From Deltaproteobacteria bacterium (GTDB lineage Bacteria > Desulfobacterota > Binatia > Bin18), in the NCBI GenBank assembly GCA_016874775.1, contig VGTJ01000014.1:1-51148 (forward strand): a DNA stretch of 51,148 nt, read 5' to 3'. The position numbers were made by a program, and so were the translations under genes. Shown here piece by piece: positions 1-7,574 of this stretch. Position 1 is the stretch's first letter; each line of letters starts with the position of its first letter. The notes beneath the pieces are model-generated. The model did no database searches. It was not told the DNA's origin and saw only the letters and a list, made by a program, of their open reading frames with translations.

Positions 1-477
1 TGCTCGTTGCATCGGTCTGGCCGTGAGAGTTTGGTGCGAACAACCACGCAGCAGCTCTTGCTGTCTCTCAACCTCGGGTGTCAAGCGGCTTTACCGGAAG
101 CTCACAGTGCTCCATGGTTTTCTCCTGTATTCAGCAAGTGCCGCTGTTCGTGTCCGCTGATTCTGGGGACATCCTCCCGCGGTAGTACAGCGGAACATCG
201 TGTGTCTGGACAATGTAACTCTTCGTTAGGCAGGCGCAAGTGCTCAGGCTACAGCCGACTCGCAAAGGGGTCATTCGATCACATCCTGGGAGGTCACAGA
301 ACGAGTGCGTCTGTCTACCAGTACCGCATCACGCGCTACGCACTACGGTAACTGTGAGTGGGGCCATGCGGAGACAGAGCCCTGAACAGAGGGGTACGCC
401 CGGCCAGGGAGGGACCGGGCGTTGGGGGCCGCGTCGCCGGGAGAGAGCGACGCTAGGGCAGCTTGGTATACGAAAAG
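1..477. other. gene-free stretch with two GC hairpins
   Basis: No open reading frame here has a convincing ribosome binding site or a recognisable protein. The only structure I see is two neighbouring perfect hairpins: an 8-bp stem at 396-403/415-422 (ACGCCCGG / CCGGGCGT) and a 7-bp stem at 431-437/447-453 (GCGTCGC / GCGACGC). Neither is followed by a T-run, so they are not obvious terminators. They lie downstream of the minus-strand genes that end at 478 and 815 and could mark the 3' end of that transcript or part of a structured RNA. No known RNA family was recognised. Confidence 0.4.
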
Positions 478-726
478 TTAGAATAGTGGGGCATGCCACA
501 CCAGGACATTTTCCAGAGGAAGTCGGCTTTTCGCTGAATGCCACGGCGCTGGATGCGGAAAATCTTGTCCCTGCGGTGCCGGTCGGATATCGAGCGTTGT
601 TGTTCCCGGTGCCCACGCTAGTGTGTGTGGGTGATTACCTGGAGTCCAGGTCGTCGCACAGCCGCTGGTCAATAAGAAACTGATGCCGAGTGGCGCAGTG
701 GTGACATAGTTTTTCCGCGATTTCAT
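478..726 (-). CDS. possible small lipoprotein
   Basis: An 82-residue frame preceded by a very strong ribosome binding site (AGGAGGAGGG, 7 nt before the ATG). The N-terminus has basic residues (KSRKN), a short moderately hydrophobic stretch and the lipobox LTSGC at about residues 19-23, so the product would be lipidated and membrane-anchored. The rest is Pro/Thr-rich and resembles nothing I know, and the C-terminal half could be non-coding if the frame is disrupted. It lies 88 bp downstream of the exported CxxC protein on the same strand and could be co-transcribed with it. The evidence is the start signal and lipobox only. Confidence 0.42.
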   Translation of the reverse strand: MKSRKNYVTTAPLGISFLLTSGCATTWTPGNHPHTLAWAPGTTTLDIRPAPQGQDFPHPAPWHSAKSRLPLENVLVWHAPLF

Positions 727-814
727 ATATAATCCCTCCTCCTGTGATTCGAGGCTACGTGTCTACAGCGGCTCTCCAGGGCCGACGAGAGTGCGCCTAG
801 TGCAGACACTGTTC

Positions 815-1246
815 TTACGGTACGTGGATGTTGAGTATTTCGACAATTCTTCCTCTGTTAAGCCGAGCATCAAGCTTGACCTTCTTAAAGCGATTCTTTT
901 CTGCCGCGAGTGCCAAAAACATCTCGTCTGCGAGCTGTAGCTCGACCGTGTCCGGCCAGGAGATCGCTCTCCGCAAAGACAACCCACTGACGTCCTCTAC
1001 CTTGAAGACGAACTGTCCCTGCGAATGTGTCACGGGGTAGAGGGCAGTGGCATCCGGATGCAGTTCCCGCACCTCATCGGGTTGACACGTCGTGCAAACA
1101 ACCGCCCCGGTGATCTCAAACACTTCCTGCTCTGATCCCGACGTCACCCAATCGAGCATGGAGGCAGCTGCAGTTTGTGCCAGCATGAGGCTGAGTAGCG
1201 TAGTGAGCCCCAACGCGCGAATCTCCTCTATTGCGTTCCGCACCAT
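815..1246 (-). CDS. hypothetical exported protein with CxxC motif
   Basis: A 143-residue protein of unknown function. I start it at the ATG at 1246 because GGAG lies 9 nt upstream; a GTG five codons earlier is an alternative. Residues about 12-28 are hydrophobic and end in AAA, which fits a Sec signal peptide. The mature part has one CTTC (CxxC) pair after GAVV, which could be a disulfide, redox or metal site, followed by a mixed alpha/beta region without recognisable motifs. It lies 26 bp downstream of the HPF/RaiA gene on the same strand, so the two are probably one transcript. Confidence 0.6.
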   Translation of the reverse strand: MVRNAIEEIRALGLTTLLSLMLAQTAAASMLDWVTSGSEQEVFEITGAVVCTTCQPDEVRELHPDATALYPVTHSQGQFVFKVEDVSGLSLRRAISWPDTVELQLADEMFLALAAEKNRFKKVKLDARLNRGRIVEILNIHVP

Positions 1247-1272
1247 CTCTTGCTTCTCCACGGTGTCGCACG

Positions 1273-1641
1273 TCAGTGACGTTGCTGTAACAAGGCATCG
1301 CCAGTGACTCGTGCCGCTGCGATCCGCTGGCGCGGATAATTGTGAGTTCGATCAACCGCGCGTCCGACTGCTCGTCCCAAGCGATCAGCCGCGCAATCGA
1401 CAGCCGCGAAAAGATCGATGTCTTGCACTTCCACCTGCAGCTGCGCAGAGGCCGACAGCGCAGCCACTATCCGACAGCGTGTATCGACTCCTCCTCGCGG
1501 CCCACGTCCTTCTGAGAGGGTAACGGTTACGCCTCCAATGCGACTGCCGAAGCGGGCGAGTGCGAAGCGCAACCGACGTTCAACGTGAGTTTGAAGATCG
1601 GTCGACACACTCAGGTCTCGGCTTCGTACGTCTATTCTCAT
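1273..1641 (-). CDS. HPF/RaiA-family ribosome-associated protein
   Basis: A 122-residue short-form hibernation-promoting factor/RaiA-like protein (sigma-54 modulation family). It begins MRIDVRSRDLSVS, continues with THVERRL.FALARF and GGVTVTLSE, and has the conserved alternation of beta strands with a helix of the fold near residues 70-95 (VEVQDIDLFAAVDCAADRL). The family binds the 30S decoding centre and inactivates or protects ribosomes in stress or stationary phase. The start at 1641 is set by AGGAGAGG just upstream; the frame stays open much further 5' but that part lacks family similarity. It is divergent from nhaR across 275 bp and probably heads a two-gene transcript with the CxxC protein. 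Confidence 0.82.
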   Translation of the reverse strand: MRIDVRSRDLSVSTDLQTHVERRLRFALARFGSRIGGVTVTLSEGRGPRGGVDTRCRIVAALSASAQLQVEVQDIDLFAAVDCAADRLGRAVGRAVDRTHNYPRQRIAAARVTGDALLQQRH

Positions 1642-1705
1642 GTCCTCTCCTGTCATATGAGTGTCATCGCGCTCTTGTCTTGATCCGTTATAGTGACGCC
1701 GTCGA

Positions 1706-1902
1706 TACGCGACAAATAGATAATTGCAGACAACGTATAGAGAAACTCTATTATTTATGGACTCTCGCAAGCGCGCCAGGCAGCGTACGATGGTAGCGGA
1801 CTGCGCGACTTGTTGGTATGTCACATTTAGTGTTTTCACTTGCAGGTGTGCACGGGAGAACTCGACAACCCGATATTTGCGATTAACATATAGAGAAAAC
1901 AG
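1706..1902. promoter_or_regulatory. divergent hpf / nhaR promoter region with repeated motifs
   Basis: This A/T-rich divergent intergenic region contains CAAATAGATAATTGCAG at 1713-1729, nearly repeated before the GST gene at 3758-3775 (CAAATAGATAATTTACAG). It also has a direct repeat of TATAGAGAAA at about 1735-1744 and 1889-1898. LysR-type regulators commonly bind A/T-rich sites in the region divergent from their own gene, so these are candidate NhaR-type operator elements. Assigning them to the neighbouring regulator is inference. Confidence 0.4.
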
Positions 1903-1916
1903 ATACCGGAGGAACA

Positions 1917-2819
1917 ATGGAGTGGCTCAATTATCATCACTTGTTGTACTTTTGGACCGTGGCACGACTGGGGAGCATCACGCGAGCAACCGAAGAATTG
2001 TATCTCGCGCAACCGACGATTAGTGCCCAGTTACGTGCCTTGGAGGAATCCCTGGGCGAGAAGCTCTTTACACGGGTAGGGCGGAATATCGCCCTGACGG
2101 AAATGGGCCGCGTCGTTTTTCGTTACGCCGACGAAATCTTTACTCTCGGCCGGGAATTGACCGATACGCTCAAGGGTCGCTCGGTAGGACGACCAGTACA
2201 GTTTACGGTTGGGGTCGTTGATGTCATGCCCAAACTGATCACCTACCGTTTGTTACAACCTGCCCTCGAGTTGAAAGATCCGATCCGCATCGTTTGCCAT
2301 GAAGATAAGGCCGAGAGGTTGCTGGCGGAGCTCGCGGTCCACGGGTTAGATTTGGTGCTCGCCGACGCGCCAATTGGACCCCTGGTCAAGGTGCGCGCCT
2401 TCAACCATTTGCTCGGTGAAAGCGATGTCTCGATCTTCGGGCCGCCGAAACTCGCGGCCAAATATCGCCGCAAGTTTCCTGAGTCGCTACAAGGCGCACC
2501 CATGCTGCTTCCCACGGAGAACACTTCGTTACGCCGATCGTTCGATCAGTGGGCCACTGGGGCTGGGATCAGCCCGTTAGTGGTTGGAGAGTTTGAGGAT
2601 AGCGCCCTCCTCAAGGTGTTCGGCCAGAGCGGTCTTGGTCTGTTTCCAGCACCCTCTGTGATTGCGGAGGAAATCCAGCGCCAATACGCAGCACAGGTAG
2701 TCGGTCGGATCGAGGCTATTCGCGAACGCTTCTACGCTATTTCTATTGAACGGAAGCTCAAGCACCCTGCGGTGGTCGCTATCTCTGAAGCAGCCCAACA
2801 GAAACTGTTTGTTCAGTGA
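1917..2819 (+). CDS. nhaR: LysR-family regulator, NhaR type
   Basis: A 300-residue LysR-type transcriptional regulator. The N-terminal winged helix-turn-helix (residues about 5-63, LNYHHLLYFWTVARLGSITRA and TEELYLAQPTIS) and the effector domain (GVVDVMPKLITYRLL, FEDSALLKVFGQSGLGLFPAPS, HPAVVAIS) match the NhaR subgroup. In E. coli NhaR responds to Na+ and pH and activates nhaA and pgaABCD. No antiporter gene lies nearby, so the target here may differ; a motif shared with the GST promoter at 3758 points to that gene. The start is supported by GGAGG 8 nt upstream. Divergent from the HPF gene. Confidence 0.87.
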   Translation: MEWLNYHHLLYFWTVARLGSITRATEELYLAQPTISAQLRALEESLGEKLFTRVGRNIALTEMGRVVFRYADEIFTLGRELTDTLKGRSVGRPVQFTVGVVDVMPKLITYRLLQPALELKDPIRIVCHEDKAERLLAELAVHGLDLVLADAPIGPLVKVRAFNHLLGESDVSIFGPPKLAAKYRRKFPESLQGAPMLLPTENTSLRRSFDQWATGAGISPLVVGEFEDSALLKVFGQSGLGLFPAPSVIAEEIQRQYAAQVVGRIEAIRERFYAISIERKLKHPAVVAISEAAQQKLFVQ

Positions 2820-2999
2820 GGCGAAAGAAACAATAATTGGAGGGATGTCCGCTGCACCGCGCGCGGGGAACACGGTCGTGCACTGCGGTATCTGAAGGGC
2901 TGGTAAAAAGAGGGGACGGCCTGCCGTACCCCGACACATCGAGTGCTTGCTGGAGACTCACGCACCCGATCTGACGCCGTTTATTCGCGTACCGAAAGC

Positions 3000-3410
3000 C
3001 TACGCGGCTTGCGCGAGCCGACCACGGGTGCTTGTCACTGCCGCGCGACGGTACGTGATGCGCGACAGTGACGACAGAGGGCGCTCTGGCCGCAGCCGTT
3101 TTTCCAGCCCGCGCCGTATGTAGTCGGGATCGAGTTGTAAGTGACCACAGATCGTTTCAAAGGAAAACAGATAGTGCTGATCGTTGCTCCAGAACCAGGC
3201 TTTCGTCTCGGCAAACAAGCGCTTGCCGCGATGGGTTGTACTCGGAGCGTACTTCAAGTACGACATCACCGCTTCCTGCAAGACCGCCAGCATAAGCCCA
3301 CGTTCTCCTGTCCACCGTTCGTGCGACTCCTGAGACGGGGTGTAGAATTGCTCTGGCAAAACAGCACCGAAAATGTGAGTCCCTTTGTCCAGAGGGAGCA
3401 TCGGCGCCAT
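3000..3410 (-). CDS. conserved hypothetical protein
   Basis: A 136-residue soluble protein without a signal peptide. The pattern FGAVLPEQF, TGERGLMLAVLQEAV, then LFAETKAWFWSND, FSFETICGHLQLDPDYIRRGLEKR recalls a small family of unknown function often seen in deltaproteobacterial genomes. The central FSFE.IC..L.LDP.Y.R.GL segment could be a short helix-turn-helix-like unit, but I do not assign a function. No clear ribosome binding site precedes the first ATG, and an inverted-repeat element begins about 8 bp upstream at 3418, so the 5' end or promoter may have been replaced by an insertion. ATG at 3401 is an alternative start. Confidence 0.65.
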   Translation of the reverse strand: MAPMLPLDKGTHIFGAVLPEQFYTPSQESHERWTGERGLMLAVLQEAVMSYLKYAPSTTHRGKRLFAETKAWFWSNDQHYLFSFETICGHLQLDPDYIRRGLEKRLRPERPLSSLSRITYRRAAVTSTRGRLAQAA

Positions 3411-3417
3411 GCAAGCG

Positions 3418-3627
3418 CTTAGCCCGGATTATTCATGAGTTTTTGGCTTGTGAGAGAAAACTCTTTTTGAGACGGACCTTTAGGGTGTTTTTTCACGTAA
3501 TGCGTAAATCGCAGTGTGCAGAATCAACTTGGTCTATCGCTATAGCCTTCATAGCAAAACAATAGGATTTTTATGAGCTTAGCCGACATGACCCCTTTGT
3601 TTCGCACTTCGTGAATAATCCGGGTTA
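3418..3627. repeat. inverted-repeat pair, MITE- or IS-remnant-like
   Basis: CCCGGATTATTCA at 3423-3435 is repeated as a perfect reverse complement at 3611-3623, with further imperfect matching outward (TTAGCCCGG / CCGGGTTAG) and inward. The roughly 210-bp unit has no transposase and looks like a non-autonomous element or the remains of an insertion sequence. It lies against the 5' end of the hypothetical gene at 3000-3410 and overlaps the small ORF at 3524-3667. I did not find a clear target duplication. The ends resemble some IS ends I remember, but I cannot assign a family. Confidence 0.5.
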
Positions 3628-3667
3628 GGCTGGTGGATTGATTGTTCAGTGCGATTGAGTTTTTCAT
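3524..3667 (-). CDS. small ORF overlapping an inverted repeat
   Basis: A 47-residue frame that starts MKNSIALNNQSTS after a strong AGGAGAGG ribosome binding site 5 nt before the ATG. From about residue 14 onward it is read through the inverted repeat (LTRIIHEVR is encoded by it) and through the interior of the putative element. The likeliest reading is that the promoter, RBS and first dozen codons of an older gene remain and were fused to element sequence. A genuine short peptide cannot be excluded. No family is recognised. Confidence 0.3.
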   Translation of the reverse strand: MKNSIALNNQSTSLTRIIHEVRNKGVMSAKLIKILLFCYEGYSDRPS

Positions 3668-3757
3668 GGCTACCTCTCCTTTGCTCTGTCGATGGTTAAC
3701 TTCCACTCACCAGTGTTTGCTGATAGAGGTGATATACAGAACCAACCGATGTTTAAG

Positions 3758-3775
3758 CAAATAGATAATTTACAG
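3758..3775 (+). promoter_or_regulatory. motif shared with the nhaR/hpf region
   Basis: CAAATAGATAATTTACAG, 48 bp before the GST start codon, matches 1713-1729 exactly over its first 13 bases. Two occurrences in 2 kb, both in promoter regions around a LysR gene, suggest a regulator binding site. Binding by the NhaR-like protein is not shown. Confidence 0.4.
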
Positions 3776-3822
3776 TCCTCTCATCGAAAAAACCGATGAA
3801 AGGTGTCAATAAGGAGAGACCT

Positions 3823-4779
3823 ATGCTCGTCAACGGTCAATGGCAAGGAGACGCACAGCTTCGCCGCGCCACCGACAACCAGGGCCGCTTCGTGCGCCAG
3901 GAGTCGCAATTTCGCCATTGGGTGACACCAGACGGTGCACCCGGACCCTCTGGTGCGAGTGGCTTTCGCGCGGAGCCTGGACGCTATCATCTCTATGTCG
4001 CTCTCAACTGTCCGTGGGCCTGCCGTACGCTGGTGTTTCGCAAGTTAAAGAAGCTCGACGATGTGATCTCGGTCTCCATCGCCGTTCCTACCGTGACCGA
4101 GCAGGGCTACAGCTTTGGCACCTATCCAGGTTCGATCCCTGACCCGTTGTTCAATATTACCTACGTCCATGAACTCTATACGCGAGCCGATCCTCACTAT
4201 ACCGGACGTGCCACCGTACCGGTGCTGTGGGATAAGCAGCATGCAACCATCGTCAATAACGAATCGTCGGAAATTATTCGCATGTTCAACAGCGCCTTCG
4301 ATGCGTTTGGCGATGCGTCGGTGGATTTCTATCCGATCGAGCTGCGCTCGCAGATAGAGATATTGAATGCGCAGATCTACGACAACTTGAACAACGGCGT
4401 GTATCGTGCGGGTTTCGCTACTACTCAGGAAGCCTACGAGGAGGCCGTGACTAACGTGTTTGCTTGTCTCAATGACTTGGAAGCCCGGCTTGCCGGGCAA
4501 CCCTATTTGCTTGGTGAGCGTATTACTGAGACCGACTGGCGCGCGTTCATGACCCTGATTCGCTTCGATGTGGCGTATCACGGATTGTTCAAATGTAACC
4601 TCCGACGCATTGCCGATTATCCTCGACTCTCAGCGTATCTCAAACGGTTGTACGACGTTCCTGGGGTTGCCGAGACCGTGCACTTTCATCACATCAAACG
4701 CACGTACTACAGTATTGCACGGCTCAATCCCAACGGGATTGTCCCGCAAGGGCCTGAGCAGATTTTTGCTGCAGCATAA
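3823..4779 (+). CDS. glutathionyl-hydroquinone reductase-like GST
   Basis: A 318-residue Xi/omega-class glutathione transferase of the YqjG/PcpF/EcmB family. These enzymes reduce glutathionyl-hydroquinones and recycle quinone-glutathione adducts in the cytoplasm. The catalytic motif NCPWACR is at residues 62-68, with Cys63 as nucleophile; it sits in the N-terminal thioredoxin-like domain. A helical C-terminal domain follows (YRAGFATTQEAYEEAV, ERITETDWRAFMTLIRFD), both strongly family-typical. The start at 3823 is chosen because AAGGAGAG lies 6 nt upstream. The promoter region shares a 13-bp motif with the nhaR/hpf region, suggesting common control. Confidence 0.88.
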   Translation: MLVNGQWQGDAQLRRATDNQGRFVRQESQFRHWVTPDGAPGPSGASGFRAEPGRYHLYVALNCPWACRTLVFRKLKKLDDVISVSIAVPTVTEQGYSFGTYPGSIPDPLFNITYVHELYTRADPHYTGRATVPVLWDKQHATIVNNESSEIIRMFNSAFDAFGDASVDFYPIELRSQIEILNAQIYDNLNNGVYRAGFATTQEAYEEAVTNVFACLNDLEARLAGQPYLLGERITETDWRAFMTLIRFDVAYHGLFKCNLRRIADYPRLSAYLKRLYDVPGVAETVHFHHIKRTYYSIARLNPNGIVPQGPEQIFAAA

Positions 4780-4926
4780 GTTGTCGTTGGGCAAACTGTC
4801 TTGATCGAAAGTGTTTGGCAATGTCACCCCCGCGAACACAGGGATGACGGGCGTAGGCCGCGGTCCTCATCAGCCCCGCGAATGTCGGCATCCGGCGTTC
4901 GCGGGCCAGCCGCCGCGGACGATCAT
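4780..4926. repeat. short palindromic repeat zone between convergent genes
   Basis: The junction holds an 8-bp-stem hairpin at 4875-4882/4898-4905 (CCCGCGAA / TTCGCGGG). It lies inside sequence like the CCCGCGAA...GGGATGACGGG modules that recur at 25.2 kb and 36.2 kb. It separates the plus-strand GST gene from the minus-strand VOC gene and may act as a two-way terminator, although no T-run follows. Confidence 0.4.
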
Positions 4927-5385
4927 CTACACCTTTGGCATGCTATCACTATCCGTTACTTCCAAGAGTTCCACTACATTACCGTCAGGGTCTCGACCGT
5001 AGGTAGCACGGACGCCCTTGCCAGCGATCTGCGGCGGGCAGTGGAAACGCATTCCCGCTGCGCTTAAGCGCGCATACTCGGCTTCAATATCGGCGACTTG
5101 CACGCACAGGTGCGTAATTCCGTGATCGCACACCGGTCGGTTGGCCAAGCTTGGTTGCGGCGTCGGTGTCGCGTATTGAAAAAGTTCAATGCAGGCGTTT
5201 CCTGCCTTGAGCATCGATACTCGTGCCGATGAATCGCGTAAGCCGACAATGCGATCGACAACTTCACTTCCCTGGCTCCAGCTTGAAGACCACACCTCTT
5301 CAAACCCCAACAGGTCACGATAAAACTTGAGCGCCCGATCAAAATCCGGTGTCGAGATGGCCGTATGGTGAATACCCTGAATCAT
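4927..5385 (-). CDS. VOC-family glyoxalase/dioxygenase-like protein
   Basis: A 152-residue vicinal-oxygen-chelate protein with two beta-alpha-beta-beta-beta modules. The metal-ligand positions are visible: His in IHHTAIST near residue 6, Glu in ACIELFQY, His in THLCVQVAD and Glu in NVVELLEV. Family members include glyoxalase I, methylmalonyl-CoA epimerase and extradiol dioxygenases; the sequence alone does not decide the reaction. The start at 5385 follows AAAGGAGG. It is divergent from the FAH-family gene at 5542, an arrangement typical of aromatic-ring catabolism, so a ring-cleavage or lactone step is possible but unproven. Confidence 0.8.
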   Translation of the reverse strand: MIQGIHHTAISTPDFDRALKFYRDLLGFEEVWSSSWSQGSEVVDRIVGLRDSSARVSMLKAGNACIELFQYATPTPQPSLANRPVCDHGITHLCVQVADIEAEYARLSAAGMRFHCPPQIAGKGVRATYGRDPDGNVVELLEVTDSDSMPKV

Positions 5386-5541
5386 ATAATTTTCCTCCTT
5401 TGTTGCAGCATAGCTATAGCGAAACCGAGGAGAGAAGGCGAGCCTTCGCCGGGCGCTGTTGATAGTGGTCTCGCCACATGCGCGTTTCCCAGATAAAAAT
5501 GCCTGCGTTCGCGTGTCTGGAATCAGAGAAAGGAGGAAGTT

Positions 5542-6417
5542 ATGAAATTCGTGACATTTACTCACGGCGGCACAACGCGGATCGGCGTTGTTGATGGGAG
5601 CAACGTTGTCGATCTGTCAGCGGCCACTCCACAGCTGCCCCGCGAGATGTGTGCCTTCATCGCGGCTGGAGCCGATGCCGTTGCCAGCGCACGGCAAGCG
5701 CTGGCTGGGTCGTCTGGACGTATCGCCCTGGCAAATGTACGGCTTGAAGCGCCAATTTTACGCCCGCCCAAAATTCTGGCGGTTGGACTCAACTACAAAG
5801 ATCACATTGCCGAGACCGGCAATAAGACGCCGGAAGTCCCGATGATCTTTAATAAGCAATCGACCTCGGTGAACCGCCCTGGGGGAGACATCCATTTGCC
5901 TCGGGCCTCTGAACAACTCGATTATGAAGGTGAATTTGCTGTGGTCATTGGTCGCTATTGCCGCCACGTGCCGAAGAATCGTGCTCGTGAGGTCATTTTT
6001 GGCTACACGATCGCCAATGATGTCAGCGTGCGCGATTGGCAGCGCCGCGTGCCAACCTTCACGATGGGTAAATCATGGGATACTCACTGTCCGTTAGGAC
6101 CATGCATTACCACCGCCGACGAAGTTGGCGACCCGCATGCGCTTGACCTCAAGACGTGGGTGAACGGCGAGTTGCGGCAAAGCTCCAACACGAGTCAGTT
6201 GCTCTTCAACGCGTATGACTTGGTCGAACATTTGACCACTGCGTTCACACTCGAACCTGGGGATGTCATATCGACGGGCACTCCTGGTGGCGTGGCCGCG
6301 GCAATGCAGCCACCAAAGTGGCTCAAAGCAGGAGATGTCGTCAAGATCGCGATCGACAAGCTCGGCGAGATTGAGAACCGCGTGATCGCTGAACCCGAGA
6401 ACACACCACGCATCTAA
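5542..6417 (+). CDS. fumarylacetoacetate hydrolase-family protein
   Basis: A 291-residue FAH-fold enzyme. The metal-site Glu/Asp residues are in LDYEGEFAVVIG and FGYTIANDVSVRDWQ, and the C-terminal signature is GDVISTGTPGGV. Relatives hydrolyse or decarboxylate fumarylpyruvate, acylpyruvates or 2-oxohept-3-ene-dioate, products of aromatic ring cleavage. GAAAGGAGGAAG gives an ideal start. Its stop codon TAA is the first three bases of a repeat element's terminal inverted repeat (6415 onward). It appears to lead a unit with the cyclase-family and amidohydrolase genes that follow on the same strand. Confidence 0.88.
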   Translation: MKFVTFTHGGTTRIGVVDGSNVVDLSAATPQLPREMCAFIAAGADAVASARQALAGSSGRIALANVRLEAPILRPPKILAVGLNYKDHIAETGNKTPEVPMIFNKQSTSVNRPGGDIHLPRASEQLDYEGEFAVVIGRYCRHVPKNRAREVIFGYTIANDVSVRDWQRRVPTFTMGKSWDTHCPLGPCITTADEVGDPHALDLKTWVNGELRQSSNTSQLLFNAYDLVEHLTTAFTLEPGDVISTGTPGGVAAAMQPPKWLKAGDVVKIAIDKLGEIENRVIAEPENTPRI

Positions 6418-6560
6418 ATCGAATCCGCGAACATTCGTACACTTTACGTTGTGGCCTTTCGCGCCTGTCATTCTGAGCGGGGCGAAGAATCTCTCGGAGA
6501 GACCCTTCGTTGCCCTCAGGGTGACAAGTTGAATGCACCAACCTTTCCTGGACTGGTTTA
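6415..6560. mobile_element. TAAATC-family mini-element, interior type B
   Basis: The left end TAAATCGAATCCGCGAACAT and continuing GTACACTT pairs imperfectly with the inverted right end (TAAACCAGTCCAGGAAAGGT read from 6560 leftward). The interior carries the hairpin module CATTCTGAGCG.GGCGAAGAATCTC...CTCAGGGTGACA, which recurs at 27.3 kb. There is no coding capacity. The element lies between the FAH gene and the cyclase gene, and its first TAA is the FAH stop codon. Confidence 0.65.
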
Positions 6561-6587
6561 GAGAACCGACATTAGGGAGAACAGAAG

Positions 6588-7556
6588 ATGGCAGACAAAC
6601 CGATCGATTTTACCGAACTCTTGAAAGGGGCGCCAAAAAACTGGGGTCGTTGGGGGAAGGACGATGAAATCGGCGCACTCAACTTTCTGACCAACGAAGA
6701 AGTGTTGCGTGGCGTGCGCGCAGTAAAACAGGGTAAGACCTTCATGTTAGGGGTCCCTGTCGCGCGGCCAAAGGGCGACCCGCTCCATCCAATCCGTGCA
6801 CAGCCTATTCATACCCTGACCCATGATGAGGGCTCTTATATCAGCGGCCGATCCACACCTTTTGCTGGTGGCCTCAAGTACACGGACGACGTCATCGTCA
6901 TGTATCCGCAGGGAACCACACAGTATGACGCGCTTGGGCATGCCTGGTATGGCGACAAGCTTTACAACGGCTACGATCCCAAAACCACGATCGGTGGTCT
7001 CCAGAAATGCTCGATCGAACCCATCGCCAACCACGGTGTTATCGGGCGTGGGGTTCTCATTGACGCCGCCCGCTACAAGGGGAAGAAGCACCTGGATCGT
7101 GGGGAAGGGGTCACGCTTGATGATCTCCTCGGCGCAGCCAAGAAACAGGGTGTGACCATCGAGAAGCACGACATCCTCGTGGTGCACACTGGCTGGCTCA
7201 ACCGCTTCTATGAAGAAGGGCAAAATGCCTTCTTCCCGGACGGCGAGTTCGACGAACCTGGTGTCGAGTACAGTAAGGAACTGGTCGATTGGTTCCACGA
7301 TATGGAAATCCCTTCGCTGGTTGCCGACAACGTCGGCTGCGAAAAAGGCTGCGATCGCGATCTTGGCGGGACGCTCGGTGTGTTGCATGCTGCGCTGCTC
7401 TGTAACCTGGGCGTCATCTTCAATGAAATCGTCTGGCTCAAGGATCTGGCCGACGATTGCGACAAAGACAAGCAGTACACCTTTCTATTTGCTGGTGCAC
7501 CGCTTAAACTAGTGTATGGCTGCGGTTCGGCAGTGAATCCCATAGCGATTAAATAG
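6588..7556 (+). CDS. cyclase-family (kynurenine formamidase-like) hydrolase
   Basis: A 322-residue member of PF04199, a metal-dependent hydrolase family that includes kynurenine formamidase KynB and isatin hydrolase. The HxGTHxDxPxH-type region is present in altered form as QYDALGHAWYGDKLYNG near residue 110-125. GRGVLIDAARY and HDILVVHTGW are typical of the longer branch seen in environmental bacteria. Substrates are likely amides, lactones or imides; which one is unknown. The start follows AGGGAGAACAGAAG. The gene is 18 bp before the amidohydrolase gene and so probably co-translated with it. Confidence 0.85.
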   Translation: MADKPIDFTELLKGAPKNWGRWGKDDEIGALNFLTNEEVLRGVRAVKQGKTFMLGVPVARPKGDPLHPIRAQPIHTLTHDEGSYISGRSTPFAGGLKYTDDVIVMYPQGTTQYDALGHAWYGDKLYNGYDPKTTIGGLQKCSIEPIANHGVIGRGVLIDAARYKGKKHLDRGEGVTLDDLLGAAKKQGVTIEKHDILVVHTGWLNRFYEEGQNAFFPDGEFDEPGVEYSKELVDWFHDMEIPSLVADNVGCEKGCDRDLGGTLGVLHAALLCNLGVIFNEIVWLKDLADDCDKDKQYTFLFAGAPLKLVYGCGSAVNPIAIK

Positions 7557-7574
7557 GAGAGCAAGGAGACATCT

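Noticed and set aside
7-683. Open frames of 114 and 147 codons on the plus strand at 7-351 and 240-683
   Set aside because: No ribosome binding sites, no family features and unusual composition; they overlap a minus-strand frame with a much better start signal.
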